A stretch of DNA of 64,000 bases from Lingula anatina (lineage: Eukaryota; Brachiopoda; Lingulata; Lingulida; Lingulidae). The stretch spans positions 1,226,692 to 1,290,691 of the forward strand of contig NW_019773513.1 in assembly GCF_001039355.2 (NCBI RefSeq), given 5' to 3'. The first letter of the stretch is position 1, and the number at the start of each line of letters is the position of its first letter. The translations under genes and the position numbers were made by a program. This document shows positions 11,727 to 21,812 of the stretch, one piece after another. Under the pieces are notes generated by a model, which was not told where the DNA came from, made no database searches, and saw only the letters and a list, made by a program, of their open reading frames with translations.

Positions 11727-11734
11727 TATAAAAG
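11727..11734 (+). promoter_or_regulatory. TATA box of Gly/Tyr peptide copy 2
   Basis: TATAAAAG lies 67 nt before the ATG. An initiator-like TCAGTC is about 30 nt downstream (near 11758). The same arrangement precedes copy 1. Confidence 0.75.
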
Positions 11735-11800
11735 GCGGCAAAAATTGGCCTTCTGCATCAGTCTACCTCCCAGACAGACCAACCTCAACCAACCGCCAAG

Positions 11801-12043
11801 ATGATGAGACTCGTGATCTTCGCTATGATCATTGCCTGTGCTCTTGCCGCCGGCTACGGCAGCTATGGCTACAGACGCGGCTACGGCTATGCTGACGCCG
11901 GCTACGGCTATGGCAAGGTCCACGCCTACGGCAACTACGCCGGTTACGGCCATGGTTACGGTTATGGCAGAGGTTATGGCGGTTACGGATATGGAAGAGG
12001 CTATGGCGGTTATGGCCACGGCTATTACGGAAAAAAGTATTAA
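11801..12043 (+). CDS. Short secreted Gly/Tyr-rich peptide (copy 2)
   Basis: An 80-residue product with signal peptide MMRLVIFAMIIACALAA followed by a Gly/Tyr repeat region (YGYG, GGYGYGRG, GYGHG), basic residues and a GKKY end; no cysteines. It is the paralogue of 4301-4534 on the other strand. It lacks the two extra residues GA after RRGYG and has a slightly longer repeat tail. A splice donor GTAAGTTTGTA occurs 35 nt after the stop (12078), matching the donor that overlaps the stop in copy 1; a possible acceptor TTCTTTGCAG ends at about 12513, and AATAAA follows at 12720-12725, so a 3'UTR intron is likely. Probably a secreted structural, adhesive or antimicrobial peptide; no function can be assigned. 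Confidence 0.85.
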   Translation: MMRLVIFAMIIACALAAGYGSYGYRRGYGYADAGYGYGKVHAYGNYAGYGHGYGYGRGYGGYGYGRGYGGYGHGYYGKKY

Positions 12044-13025
12044 ACTCGCATGGAAGAACATCAGCATTAATTATATAGTAAGTTTGTATTGATTGAGCTT
12101 TTTAAAATATAATCGCATTGATTGTCGATAACGCAAAGTACCTTACGTAGATATCTTCTACAAAGAATTATTTTAGAAGACTGACAAAAATGAATGCCAG
12201 CAAAAACAGACGGCAGTATTTTGTTACAAACGTGAACGCCTTTAAGATTTTATTTCTTTTATTTATTGTAAGATATCTGTAAAGGGTGTTGGTCTGAAAC
12301 CGCAGGTTTGATGAGGCTAGTTTATCTTAGTCACTTTTATTTTGCGTCCGAGTTCCGCGACGCGACGCTTTATGATTACTGCACTTTTGCCTACGCTTTA
12401 TAAAGGGAGAAAACAATAGTCATTAAACTGTTCAGTTTCTCCGTATGGAATTATTCCTACAAATATGGCTGGTGAAAAATGTATGGTTATACAGTTTCCA
12501 CATTCTTTGCAGGTATGACACCAATATTCATCCCGCATCATGATCGACAGGCTGAGCTCGACACAGACCTAGATGGCGCCACCTTACAGGACGCAAACCC
12601 AGGACCTAGTCGAGTTTCCTGACAGAGGCCAACCTACCAAACCCGAACGACAAACCATAGACATTCGATTTGCAGAAGCCAAAAGCCAAGTCCATGCTAT
12701 TTTATGTATTAAATTGTAAAATAAAAACATAAAAATTACAGTTGAGATTATCTTTTTTTCTTAACCACGATGGTAGCATTTCAACTCACAAATATCCAAG
12801 CAACGCTATACTTGCAGTTTCATTTGTTGAATCGTTTAAATATTGCTTTATTAACACATCTTTCTCGCTTAAAATTTACATTTTCATATTGAAGATCTGT
12901 AGAAACATTCACCTTAGACCCATAATGAAGGGTGATATTAGAATGTGTAGCATCTCTATGCTATGAACATGGTTAAATCCACCTTTTCCACTTTTGCACT
13001 TCTGAGGCGTTTTCGCAGGTTGTCA

Positions 13026-13070
<45 letters not shown>

Positions 13071-13436
13071 ATCAAAAACAGATCAAAGGCGAGGGTTGAT
13101 ATAAGTTTCCATGCATTGTCAATTTTTGGTAATTCTGTATTTTTCTAATTACCGAAATGTACTCTGGTATCCATATCACTAATTTATTCTCTTGTTTTAA
13201 ATTAAATAAACGTCTGTGAGCTCATTCCTGTCAACATAGCATACAGGTATCGTTCAAGAGTTATTAGTGCAAAAAAATAAAATGATTTACCATGCGTCAG
13301 TGTCAATGTTCAAGTCATTATTGGCCATGACTTGCTGAGTTCCAGCCCCACCCCAAAAAATACCTCTTGATGATTTAATATCATACTGTTATATACATAT
13401 AGGTTCGTTCACAGGTCAGGGGTCAGAGGTCAGGGG
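12044..13436. other. Presumed 3'UTR/intron of Gly/Tyr peptide copy 2 and spacer
   Basis: Holds the inferred 3'UTR intron (about 12078-12513) and terminal exon of the peptide gene, AATAAA at 12720-12725, a GA microsatellite at 13026-13071 and, on the minus strand, a poly(A) signal candidate for FUT copy 2 at 13183-13188. Confidence 0.4.
13026..13071. repeat. (GA)n microsatellite
   Basis: About 46 bases of GA with one AA interruption. Confidence 0.95.
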
Positions 13437-13446
13437 TCAGAGGTCA
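13413..13446. repeat. Five AGGTCA/GGGTCA half-sites in a 7-bp array
   Basis: AGGTCA, GGGTCA, AGGTCA, GGGTCA and AGGTCA follow one another with a single G between each, which is the DR1 spacing of nuclear receptor response elements. The array starts in the 3' flank and runs into the last codons of FUT copy 2 on the minus strand, including its stop codon. It could equally be a chance minisatellite. Confidence 0.8.
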
Positions 13447-14699
13447 GTTGGTGGAAAGCATGAACCGTGTTGTTTTATTATTTCTGAAGCACTGTACCAC
13501 TTTGTTGGTTCGCTGGGATCGTTAAGCTTCCTGCATATATCGCAGTAACTATGCTTCCAGTCAAAAACCTTGTAATCCGCTTTTGCTCTCAGTAAGGCGG
13601 CGTAGCTCTCATCATCTTTATCAAGACGTTTGAGATACTCTGCCAGATCTTTTGGAGATTTGAAATCCCGTGTGTCTATGTGTAATATGGGCGGAACTCC
13701 AAGCTCGCTGTAATTTGCCAGAGACCGTGTAACGGGAATAATATGTAAGGGAATCATATAGAAAAATTTCTCTGTCACGTAGCTCTCTGCAAAACTATTC
13801 TCAAATGCTAAGTAAAATTTGTAGTCGTTGTTTAGCAACTCATGACAACGCGCGTCACCTCGCGCACATACAAGAGGCCCACACCTCCCGTACACGTCGA
13901 CTGGGATGTATTTCTGTAACTCTTCTACGTATTCTTCTCGTCTGCTGCTAGTGGGGCAGTGACTGACCATCCAAGCTACCAGTTTCGTTTTCTTCTTAGT
14001 GATCGATAACGCCTGTTCTTTTGACAAACCAGGGCCCTCCCCCTTACTGAAAACCACCCTGGCGTACGGACTGTAGATGTCGCTATTCTTCGTGTACCTC
14101 ATTGTCCAGTTAAAAAGCCCATCCCAGTCAGACCACTTGTTAAAGCTCTCACAGGGACTTTCATGGTTGACCAGTATCCACCGGCCATGCGGGTTTTTCT
14201 GCGGGATCGTGACTCTCCTGATGCAATGTTGAAAAAAGAGGACAGCGTCAGCTTCTTTCACTTTCGTTCTGTCGGCTGTCCAGAAGCAGTTGTTTTCCGG
14301 ACACTGGAGGTCCTCAAACGTCGGCCCCGGCCTCTCGTTTAGATTCAGATAGTCACACTTTTTAGCTGGGGTCCAATATAAGATCATTTTTCTTTTGGAA
14401 CCTGGTGTCCTTGACAAAGTTGCCGGTTTGGTGGGGGACCCAGGTACTAGGGCCTTTGAGAGTTGCCGCGAGGTTGGTGTTGGCCACGTTAGTGTCTCTG
14501 CCATTACTGAATATGGTATCTCCTGCTGTACGCTGTCTTCTGTGGCGATGTGTTGCAGTAGCGGAGGGGAGGGTAACCCAAACAGCTTGTTCACCCACAG
14601 GTACAAGGGCACCAGGCACGCACTCATTATAACAGCGTTAAAAATGAGCCTAAGTCTCCTTGGCCTACCACACCGGAGGTCTCTGGTGAGCAGGCCCAT
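13437..14699 (-). CDS. Alpha-1,3-fucosyltransferase, GT10 family (copy 2)
   Basis: A 420-residue predicted type II Golgi enzyme. It has a basic N-terminus (RRLRL), a membrane segment at about residues 18-38, a Pro/Thr-rich stem, then the GT10 catalytic domain with NHESP, FNWTMRY/SDIYSPYA, the donor-site motif FYLAFENSFAESYVTEK (about residues 295-311), and a C-terminal CxxC (YCDICR). It is convergent with, and clearly paralogous to, copy 1. A good splice acceptor (TTTTGTTTCAG) lies 40 nt before the ATG, at the same distance as in copy 1. The protein ends PPTDL-stop where copy 1 reads PPNDLRP-stop: CGA to TGA shortens it by two residues, inside the 7-bp repeat array. No catalytic-region break is seen. 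Acceptor specificity cannot be read from sequence. Confidence 0.9.
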   Translation of the reverse strand: MGLLTRDLRCGRPRRLRLIFNAVIMSACLVPLYLWVNKLFGLPSPPLLQHIATEDSVQQEIPYSVMAETLTWPTPTSRQLSKALVPGSPTKPATLSRTPGSKRKMILYWTPAKKCDYLNLNERPGPTFEDLQCPENNCFWTADRTKVKEADAVLFFQHCIRRVTIPQKNPHGRWILVNHESPCESFNKWSDWDGLFNWTMRYTKNSDIYSPYARVVFSKGEGPGLSKEQALSITKKKTKLVAWMVSHCPTSSRREEYVEELQKYIPVDVYGRCGPLVCARGDARCHELLNNDYKFYLAFENSFAESYVTEKFFYMIPLHIIPVTRSLANYSELGVPPILHIDTRDFKSPKDLAEYLKRLDKDDESYAALLRAKADYKVFDWKHSYCDICRKLNDPSEPTKWYSASEIIKQHGSCFPPTDL

Positions 14700-14739
14700 T
14701 GTTCTGATGCAAGTGCCGTCCGAGGCTCTCTTTCTCAGT

Positions 14740-15510
14740 CTGAAACAAAAAGTTGATCCAAAGACAAAAAGAAAGTGTTCTGTGTTCTGAACAACAGATT
14801 AAATTTCAATAGACTTGATGTTAGGACGAATCATAGTGACCAAATAAACAATCTACTATTTTTATTTTAAATGCTTTAAAGCTTGAAAAACTTTTAAAGG
14901 TTTCTTAATAGGATCAAAATTAAAGAATCAATATCATCTTTTTTGACGTAGATCACTTGATGCACTAGTGGCATACGTATTGAGTTAGGCCGTCCTAACC
15001 GTACTGAAAACCCATTTTGACTTTTAGTTTGAACTAGCTCAAATTTTAGGATCAGCGACTTGACTAAAATTTGCCTTAGAAATCTCTTGCCAAGTAAATA
15101 TAAATATTGCCTACATCGGCGTAGTCTAACATATCCAGAACTATATAAAGCCAATAGTCATATTTTGCATTTTGATTGGGTCTGACCTTCAGTACTTCAC
15201 TGTTAAAAAAGCTGCCTTCCTACCAGTTAATGATATTACTACTTACAATACTGCTTGGATTAAGTGATTTCATTGACTTACGCTCTTTCTGTGGGGTTTC
15301 TCTCCTGTTGTACGTAGCACATAGGAAAATACACCTGTGACGTGTCTCTCCCTGACAGAGTTGATATGACAATTCCTATGCATTATTAAGAATACCCTCA
15401 GAATCTCCAAAGCAATACAGATTCCCTAAACACAGATATAAAGTACTTATTTTATTTATGAGTTCAATACCAAGAAACCGCAAGCTGAGTTTTAACTAAA
15501 TGCGATTTAG
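14740..15510. other. Upstream region of FUT copy 2
   Basis: Probably contains the 5'UTR intron inferred from the acceptor at 14740-14741. No upstream exon or promoter was identified. Confidence 0.35.
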
Positions 15511-15780
15511 AGATAATTCCCAGACCCTATCGTACTAACTTTGGATCAAACTATCTCCAAGGGGATTCTCGCTTTATTGCAATTAACTTAAGCGGCTTAG
15601 ATGTTTGTCACGCCTACTGAAGCTGATAGGGGGGTAATTAACTATCGTGTAGCAGCTTTAGTAGGCGTCCGAGACATCTAAGCCACTTAAGCTGAAAGCA
15701 ATTTCGCGAGAAACCCCGTGGAGAAGGACCGATTCTGTTATATCGATCTAGGGATGGGAATCCAGTCTTAGGGATGGGAA
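15511..15780 (+). repeat. Foldback/MITE-like element, copy B
   Basis: A near-palindrome. The left arm, about 15559-15630, contains ACTTAAGCGGCTTAGATG and GCCTACTGAAGCTG. The right arm, about 15650-15720, contains CAGCTTTAGTAGGCG, GACATCTAAGCCACTTAAG and CGCGAGAAACCCC, which is the reverse complement with few mismatches. The AT-rich centre is GGTAATTAACTATCGTG. A diverged copy in opposite orientation is at 150-355. Confidence 0.75.
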
Positions 15781-16248
15781 TCCTCGCTTGATTGCAACCC
15801 GTGATGTGATTCCAACCAATATGAAAGTCATAATGCTCATTGCGACCTAATCTATTTTCTCTTCAGTTTATCGAGGATGAAATAATAAAAACATAATAAT
15901 CAGACTGAGAGTTTTCATTCGTGGAGTTATCATGAAAGTTATTGAACTAAATCTAATCTGTATGTGGTTTATCGTGGTATTAGTACACGGCGGGGGAGGT
16001 GGGGGGGGGGTTGAGTGGGAGAGGGATGCCAAAAAAATCCTCGAAACACACCTCTCTTAACATGAGTTATACTCGATATAATCCTTAGATTGAAAACGTT
16101 CAAAGTCATTAAGAGACACGCACGTGGTCTAAAATGGTTTGGATACAGTGTTTTGCAGGGGCAGATCTAGGGTTATTTGAAGGGGGGTCCGTGGATGCCG
16201 ACCCTCCTCCCCCTCCCCAACACTTGGCGTGGGTTTGGTACGGTTTAG
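15781..16248. other. Intergenic spacer with G-rich and C-rich stretches
   Basis: Contains a G-rich run near 15989-16010 and a C-rich low-complexity segment near 16200-16220. No gene is supported. Confidence 0.4.
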
Positions 16249-16491
16249 AACTATGATTCAGCTATTCAAAATTCTAATTTCAAGAGGGGACCAGAAATCG
16301 ACAGCAATGTTGTCCTTGTAGAGGGCCGAAGAACCAAAGCAGCTCAACTAACACATCTAAGACACATTTCAGAGCGTTATGTTGACGGCTATGATGACGA
16401 CATGAGAGAAGGTAAATCTAATGGTAGACTCAGGAAGGAGTACAGCAATCCACCGCTGTTCAACCTGTATCACCGCTTTTCAACCTGGAAA
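16249..16491 (+). other. Stop-to-stop open frame, possible orphan exon or TE remnant
   Basis: A frame open for 81 codons between TAG (16246) and TGA (16492) without an early ATG. Its composition is protein-like (NVVLVEGRRTKAAQLTHLRH, then ISERYVDGYDDDMREGK). A possible acceptor (TTCAAG before AGGGGACC, near 16284) and donor (GAAG followed by GTAAAT, near 16411) bracket part of it. I do not recognise the family. It could be an exon of an unseen gene, a fragment of a mobile-element protein, or chance. Confidence 0.25.
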
Positions 16492-16499
16492 TGAATGTC

Positions 16500-17292
16500 A
16501 GAGACCCCATCTTTTTCACCTCTGTCATCTCACACTACCGGATGAAATCAGAACATGCACCCTCTCAATACGATATGGACTAGTTATAGCGCAGAACTTT
16601 GCCAGAATTTTTTTGATTCAATTTAATATCGATGCAATTTCATTGATGTATTCATCTATGAAATTCCGGTCTGAAATCGGTTTCATTCGCCGATTAGGAG
16701 GCCAGAATTTTATCACAACACCTCTAATAAGATTACAGCAAGCGTGTTGCGTGGGGTTCCAGCTGAAAGGCGGCAGGCCCATATGGACGTAATTCTTTCA
16801 TCAACCAGATTTCTTTTAATCTACCGTTATCCAATCCTGCGTTTTTATCTACTTCTCTTTGAAACGCCGCCTTTGTTTGCACTGCGTGAAAGAAAAATTG
16901 TGAACTAAGGACACGTTCAGACGAGGGCGATTTTGGACCGAAAGTGGGTATAACTTGCGTCATCAATAACCTAAATTATAAAATACTTTGTCGCTATAAT
17001 ATAATCTTGTCGTCTGATACATGTAACATAAGCTAGGGCGATTTTCAGGTTAATGATGGTTTTGTCTGAGCAGACCAACAAGTGTATTAAGGACGTTTTC
17101 AGACGCACATTCTCGTGCAGGCTATTAAATTACTTTTGGTATTTAGAACAAAGCGAAATGTTGTTTTCCTCAAAGGCCCATATTGTTTCCTTTAGATGGG
17201 CCTTTGTGTGGTCTGATTACGCTAATTCTGGCCGGTTGTGAAAAACAATGAATCAGAGGGGGGAACTGTAGTCATTTTTTGCCATGCTTGGT

Positions 17293-17348
<56 letters not shown>

Positions 17349-18200
17349 GAGTCTGTATCACATTGTTAAAACAACAATCGGAATTATATTTCTATCTATC
17401 TTGGAAGCAGATACTCCGATCGCTGTAACATATCAGCTCATGGACTCAAACAGGAGCACCCTTTTAATTTATATTACTTCCCAACTTAACCGACGAGTGA
17501 AACGTTAACCGCAAAGTTTGACATCCGTTATATGATACAAGGGCAAAAAAATAAACAAATATCTAATGGTCTCCTCGTCCTGCATACATACACAGCGCAT
17601 CCAACATGCCGCGCCAGAGCTCAACATCAAAAATACACGATAATTATTATAACATTCCGTCAAAATCATCGATAATTTTCTGAATGGTGGCGAGTAGTGG
17701 AAGGTTTCCCTAATTGGTTTAAACTAGGTTTAAATGACGGATGCATTCCAGTATTAATCCGGTCACAGCGGGAGGGGCCCGTGTCTCAATATCGCTGGTT
17801 CCAGGGCGCCAACCCTTTGTACTGGGAGCTAGCGTGTAAGCACGCAGCCAATCTTCGCCGCTTTACAGCTCCGAGAGTGTGTTTCTTATTAGCCATATTT
17901 TAAGGAAGGGTCATAGCTCTAACACGGGATACAGTAGGCCTTGCAACAGGGAGGTTACAGCCAAATTGAACCATAAAGGGAGTGTGAGCGGCGTTTGCCT
18001 TAATGTGAGTGAACAGCGACGTGTGCGAGCGCAGATATTTACCACGCCGCACCGAGAAGAGATACTTAAGACCTGCTTCCCCTGCTTTGCGTTCTTGACG
18101 ACGTGTATTAGGAACTTGAGTGAGAGTACATCGGTATACCTGCCAAAAGTGACAGCCTGTGAGCACTTTAAGACGCAACCACTCAAGAGAGCGGAGGACA
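16500..18200. other. Upstream region of WIF1
   Basis: Contains a hairpin at about 17174-17209 (AAAGGCCCAT ... ATGGGCCTTT), a CT microsatellite at 17294-17346 and moderately GC-rich sequence towards 18200. The open frames are not conserved-looking and no gene is supported. Confidence 0.4.
17294..17346. repeat. (CT)n microsatellite
   Basis: About 53 bases of uninterrupted CT. Confidence 0.95.
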
Positions 18201-18202
18201 CG

Positions 18203-18212
18203 TTTATAAATA
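18203..18212 (+). promoter_or_regulatory. Candidate TATA box of WIF1
   Basis: TTTATAAATA lies about 300 nt before the WIF1 start codon. A start site near 18235 would give a 5'UTR of about 270 nt. This is inferred from motif and position only. Confidence 0.4.
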
Positions 18213-18505
18213 CCGAGGCAGATTGACATGGGCAACCCTTGTTCCTGAACAGCGAGGAAAAAGAGGCAACCAAACAGAAGCGTGTTCTCTCTCTCCTTTG
18301 GTGTTTTTTTCCTTCCCATTTGTTATCAAACTAAACCTGAGAGGGCTCGTTGATGCTAGCCACTGTGTATATGACGTCTCAAGACTTCTCATGTCCGCTC
18401 TAAGTGATTTTTAAAAGCACCGGTTAAAAGTTTGCATTCAAAACCAAGTGCTCCTTGAGTGTTTGCTTTCTCTGCACGACGGCTGCTGGTATCACAGGAG
18501 CCAGT

Positions 18506-18680
18506 ATGATAGGGCTTGTGTTTTTACTGTGCTTGTCTATGGTGTATGGTGGCACGGAAGCCCGTGTCCGAAGGTTTGACAGGCAGAGAAGTGGTCAGCA
18601 CCTCAGTGACCAAACGAGTGGGCAGCACAGTCGCCAGCTGAACCTGTATATCGATGAGGAGCAGGTGGAACAGTACGTAG
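18506..18680 (+). CDS. WIF1: WIF1 exon 1: signal peptide and start of WIF domain
   Basis: The ATG at 18506 starts [15 protein letters not shown], a signal peptide, then a basic linker, then [15 protein letters not shown], which aligns with the LYLWIDAHQARVLIG start of the WIF domain. The donor is GTAAGA at 18681; phase 1. A GA tract begins about 30 nt into the intron. Confidence 0.85.
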
Positions 18681-19925
18681 GTAAGAGAATATACGTGTAC
18701 GTGTAACGGAGAGAGAGAGAGAGAGAGAGATATCGCCATTAGAATTAGCCAACAGCAAGAAGCGCTGTCGATGTGGTTTGATCAAGGGGTGGACACATCT
18801 GTTTAGCATGCTCTTGAATATTTTATTATTGTTGAACTGAGAATGGATTTAGAGGGGCCGGCTCTGGAGTACTGCAAAAGGGGTTGGGGGTAGCGGTATT
18901 GATGAATCAGTGTAGTAAGATGGTGTAAGTTAACCACAAGAGGAGGCTTTTTATTCTCTTCAAAATACGGTTTGTTTTAATGTGGTCGAGTTGTTGATTT
19001 AGTCGTCCTTTTTAGAGTTTAACTTGCGTGTCATTCCAATATGCTATTTTAAGCCACATTAAGATTTAATTTTTTAACAATAAAATGCATATTCTCCTAT
19101 TTTTTTATTACTGTTAGGTTATTTCGGTATCAAAATGTCCCAAATGCTTTCTTTGCCGGCGATTCCTTGTAAACATCTAAAAGGTTTCACAAAACAGCCG
19201 CTCACTGTCAAAATAAACATCGAGGCATTTGTTAAAACACTTCTTTTCCGTAAATACAAGTACTCTGTTATGAAAATATGTTTCTTTTCACATCTTTTAA
19301 GCAATGCCAGTTATATCCCTATTGTTACAGATTTTCGAGCATACTGGTTACTAACACACTTCATGTCCACTGTTTCATTTACATCTAGAACATCATAAAC
19401 AATATTATATACTACGAAACTGTATACTTAAAAACGTAAAATAAAAACAACATGATAAACTACGAAACTACTTAAAAGTAAAATAAAAGCAACTTCGGCA
19501 AACAATGGAAAATCCTTGCTGCTCTGTCTCTTTCTTTTGAAATGCAGATCAACAGGCGAAAGTAGATAAGTTTGTCAAAGAAGTAAGTCAAATGTAAATT
19601 TGATAAATCAGACATTGATCAAATTTTAATTTAATAAGTTAATTCCTGGAATTAGAATGCCTTTTACCATGCTGTAAAATATAAGTTACATATAGCATGA
19701 TGTGTGTCTTCTTAAGCACCGATGAGTTTAAAAGAAAATATGCTTTTTTTACTGATTAATTAAGAAATAATGTTTGTGTTTGTGAATGTGTTCGTGTCCG
19801 TTCACTGGTGTGAGCGTGCGTATTCGTGTTTACATGCACTTCACGCATTTGTGCGTGTTTTGTTCGTTTGTGTGTACGCTTGCTTGCACTATATATCTTT
19901 TACGTTAGTGCTCGCGTGCGCGTGT

Positions 19926-19967
<42 letters not shown>

Positions 19968-21641
19968 AAAGGTACACGTACATCTTTTTACATACATGTT
20001 ATGCGGCCATGAAATGTGACATATTTAAAAAAATGAAACTTTCAAAAACTGCAAAACTTCAATGAATAACTTGACGCACACAGTGCACAGGACACTGCCT
20101 CGTAGTATGACTTATTCCGACCTCACGCAGGGATTATAATTTCTTACTAATTTATAGCTTCCGAGCCTTGCGGCTCTAGGGAAAACCGAGAAATAAATAA
20201 TGGGGGCTCTTTTAAATTGTCCAACTTTTGTTGTTCTATCTCTAAATTCAAGGAAATGAACATTGGTTATTCATTAAGAGTATTACACGTATCGACGAAA
20301 GATAAGTTTTTACTGTGATTGGTTCAAATATCAAAATGATGCAACAAGAACCACGCTTTACATGTGGTGTTTATACCATGGCCATAGCTCGGTTGATACT
20401 CTTCCCTAGTGTGGAATTTCTCCAGATTTTGTTCAGATGATACTGGCCCCAGGGGTGTTATATTCCCTACCTGGGACCTTTCTACCTTTTATAAAACTAT
20501 TAGGGCAGCTACATGTAGGTCTATAAGGGTTTCTGGCACATGTAGTGCCCTCTACCAGGGCCGCATAGAATAGTGCAGAGAATAGTGTCATGAAATAGCC
20601 AGAGAAATACCTGTGAATATCTAGTGAAAAAAAATCAGTCTTTGGTCGTGGTAGAGGGTACCCTGGTAGAGAATAAAGGAGATGACAGGACACTACTACT
20701 CTTCCAAACCCCAGCCAAGGGCCTAGTGACATATTAACTAATGTTGTAACAATTTAAATCGAAACATCCGTTCTATACGCTAATTTAAAGATTTCAGTTG
20801 TCCTCAAATTCAGTAAAGGGTTATGTCAATACTCAATTCCAGAAGAACCGGTAACAACTGGTTGATTCTAACCCCATGCACTTTCACTCGACAGTCTCTT
20901 TAGCCTAGAAAAAGTTGCCGCTGTTGACGATAACATAAAAAAAAACAGTCAATTGGAATATAGCTGAATCTTTTTATTGCGTTCTTCGAACCCAAATTGC
21001 ACTCGTTAACATAACACCCAAACCAACAGCAATTATTCCCGTCTTCGACTTTGAGAGCGCGCGGTGGCAGGCAGTAGCACGGCCTCAATCAACGCACCAC
21101 GGACTTTGCACGTATAATAAGAAATTCATCAAGTCGTTATTGAAGCTCCCTGAGCTCAGGAGGTTTAATGGCAATGGTTTTTCTCTCTACCCACGATGCA
21201 TTTTCCAAAACAGTGACGATAAAAAATGTTTTCTCTATTAGTTGTAGTTTACTCTTGTTTGTTTATCTTTTTGCGCCAATAAACGTTTAACAGAAAAAAG
21301 CTTATACCGTGTGGAGAAAAGTCACTGTCTATACGCTGAAATTCAGGGTGCCTGAGATGGAATTCTGCGAACAGAATCTGTCGGTGGCGTTCTGGAATAA
21401 TTGAGTCAGTTTTCATCAGTTGTCGTCACCCTCACAGCCGGTGTCTGAACTAGTTCTCCAGATCAAAGCGCGACATTTGATTTAATCCGTTCTGTGGCCG
21501 CAGTGCCCATTTATAAGGCCAATACAGGCCTATCCGAGCTGCAGATAACAGGAGAAAAAAATTAAAAGAGGGAGGGTTGGGAAGAGGAGGATCTTTGCAT
21601 CATTTCGTAGAGACAAGGGCATGAAGGAATATGATAAAGTA

Positions 21642-21684
<43 letters not shown>

Positions 21685-21766
21685 AAGATAGGAGGTCGTG
21701 AAATGGAATTCTACCTTATTACCAAAACGTTAAGATATGTGACAGATGATATACAATAAACAACAC

Positions 21767-21812
<46 letters not shown>

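Noticed and set aside
14362-14790. Open frames overlapping the 5' part of FUT copy 2 on both strands
   Set aside because: They are out-of-frame shadows of the GC-richer FUT coding sequence with no domain.
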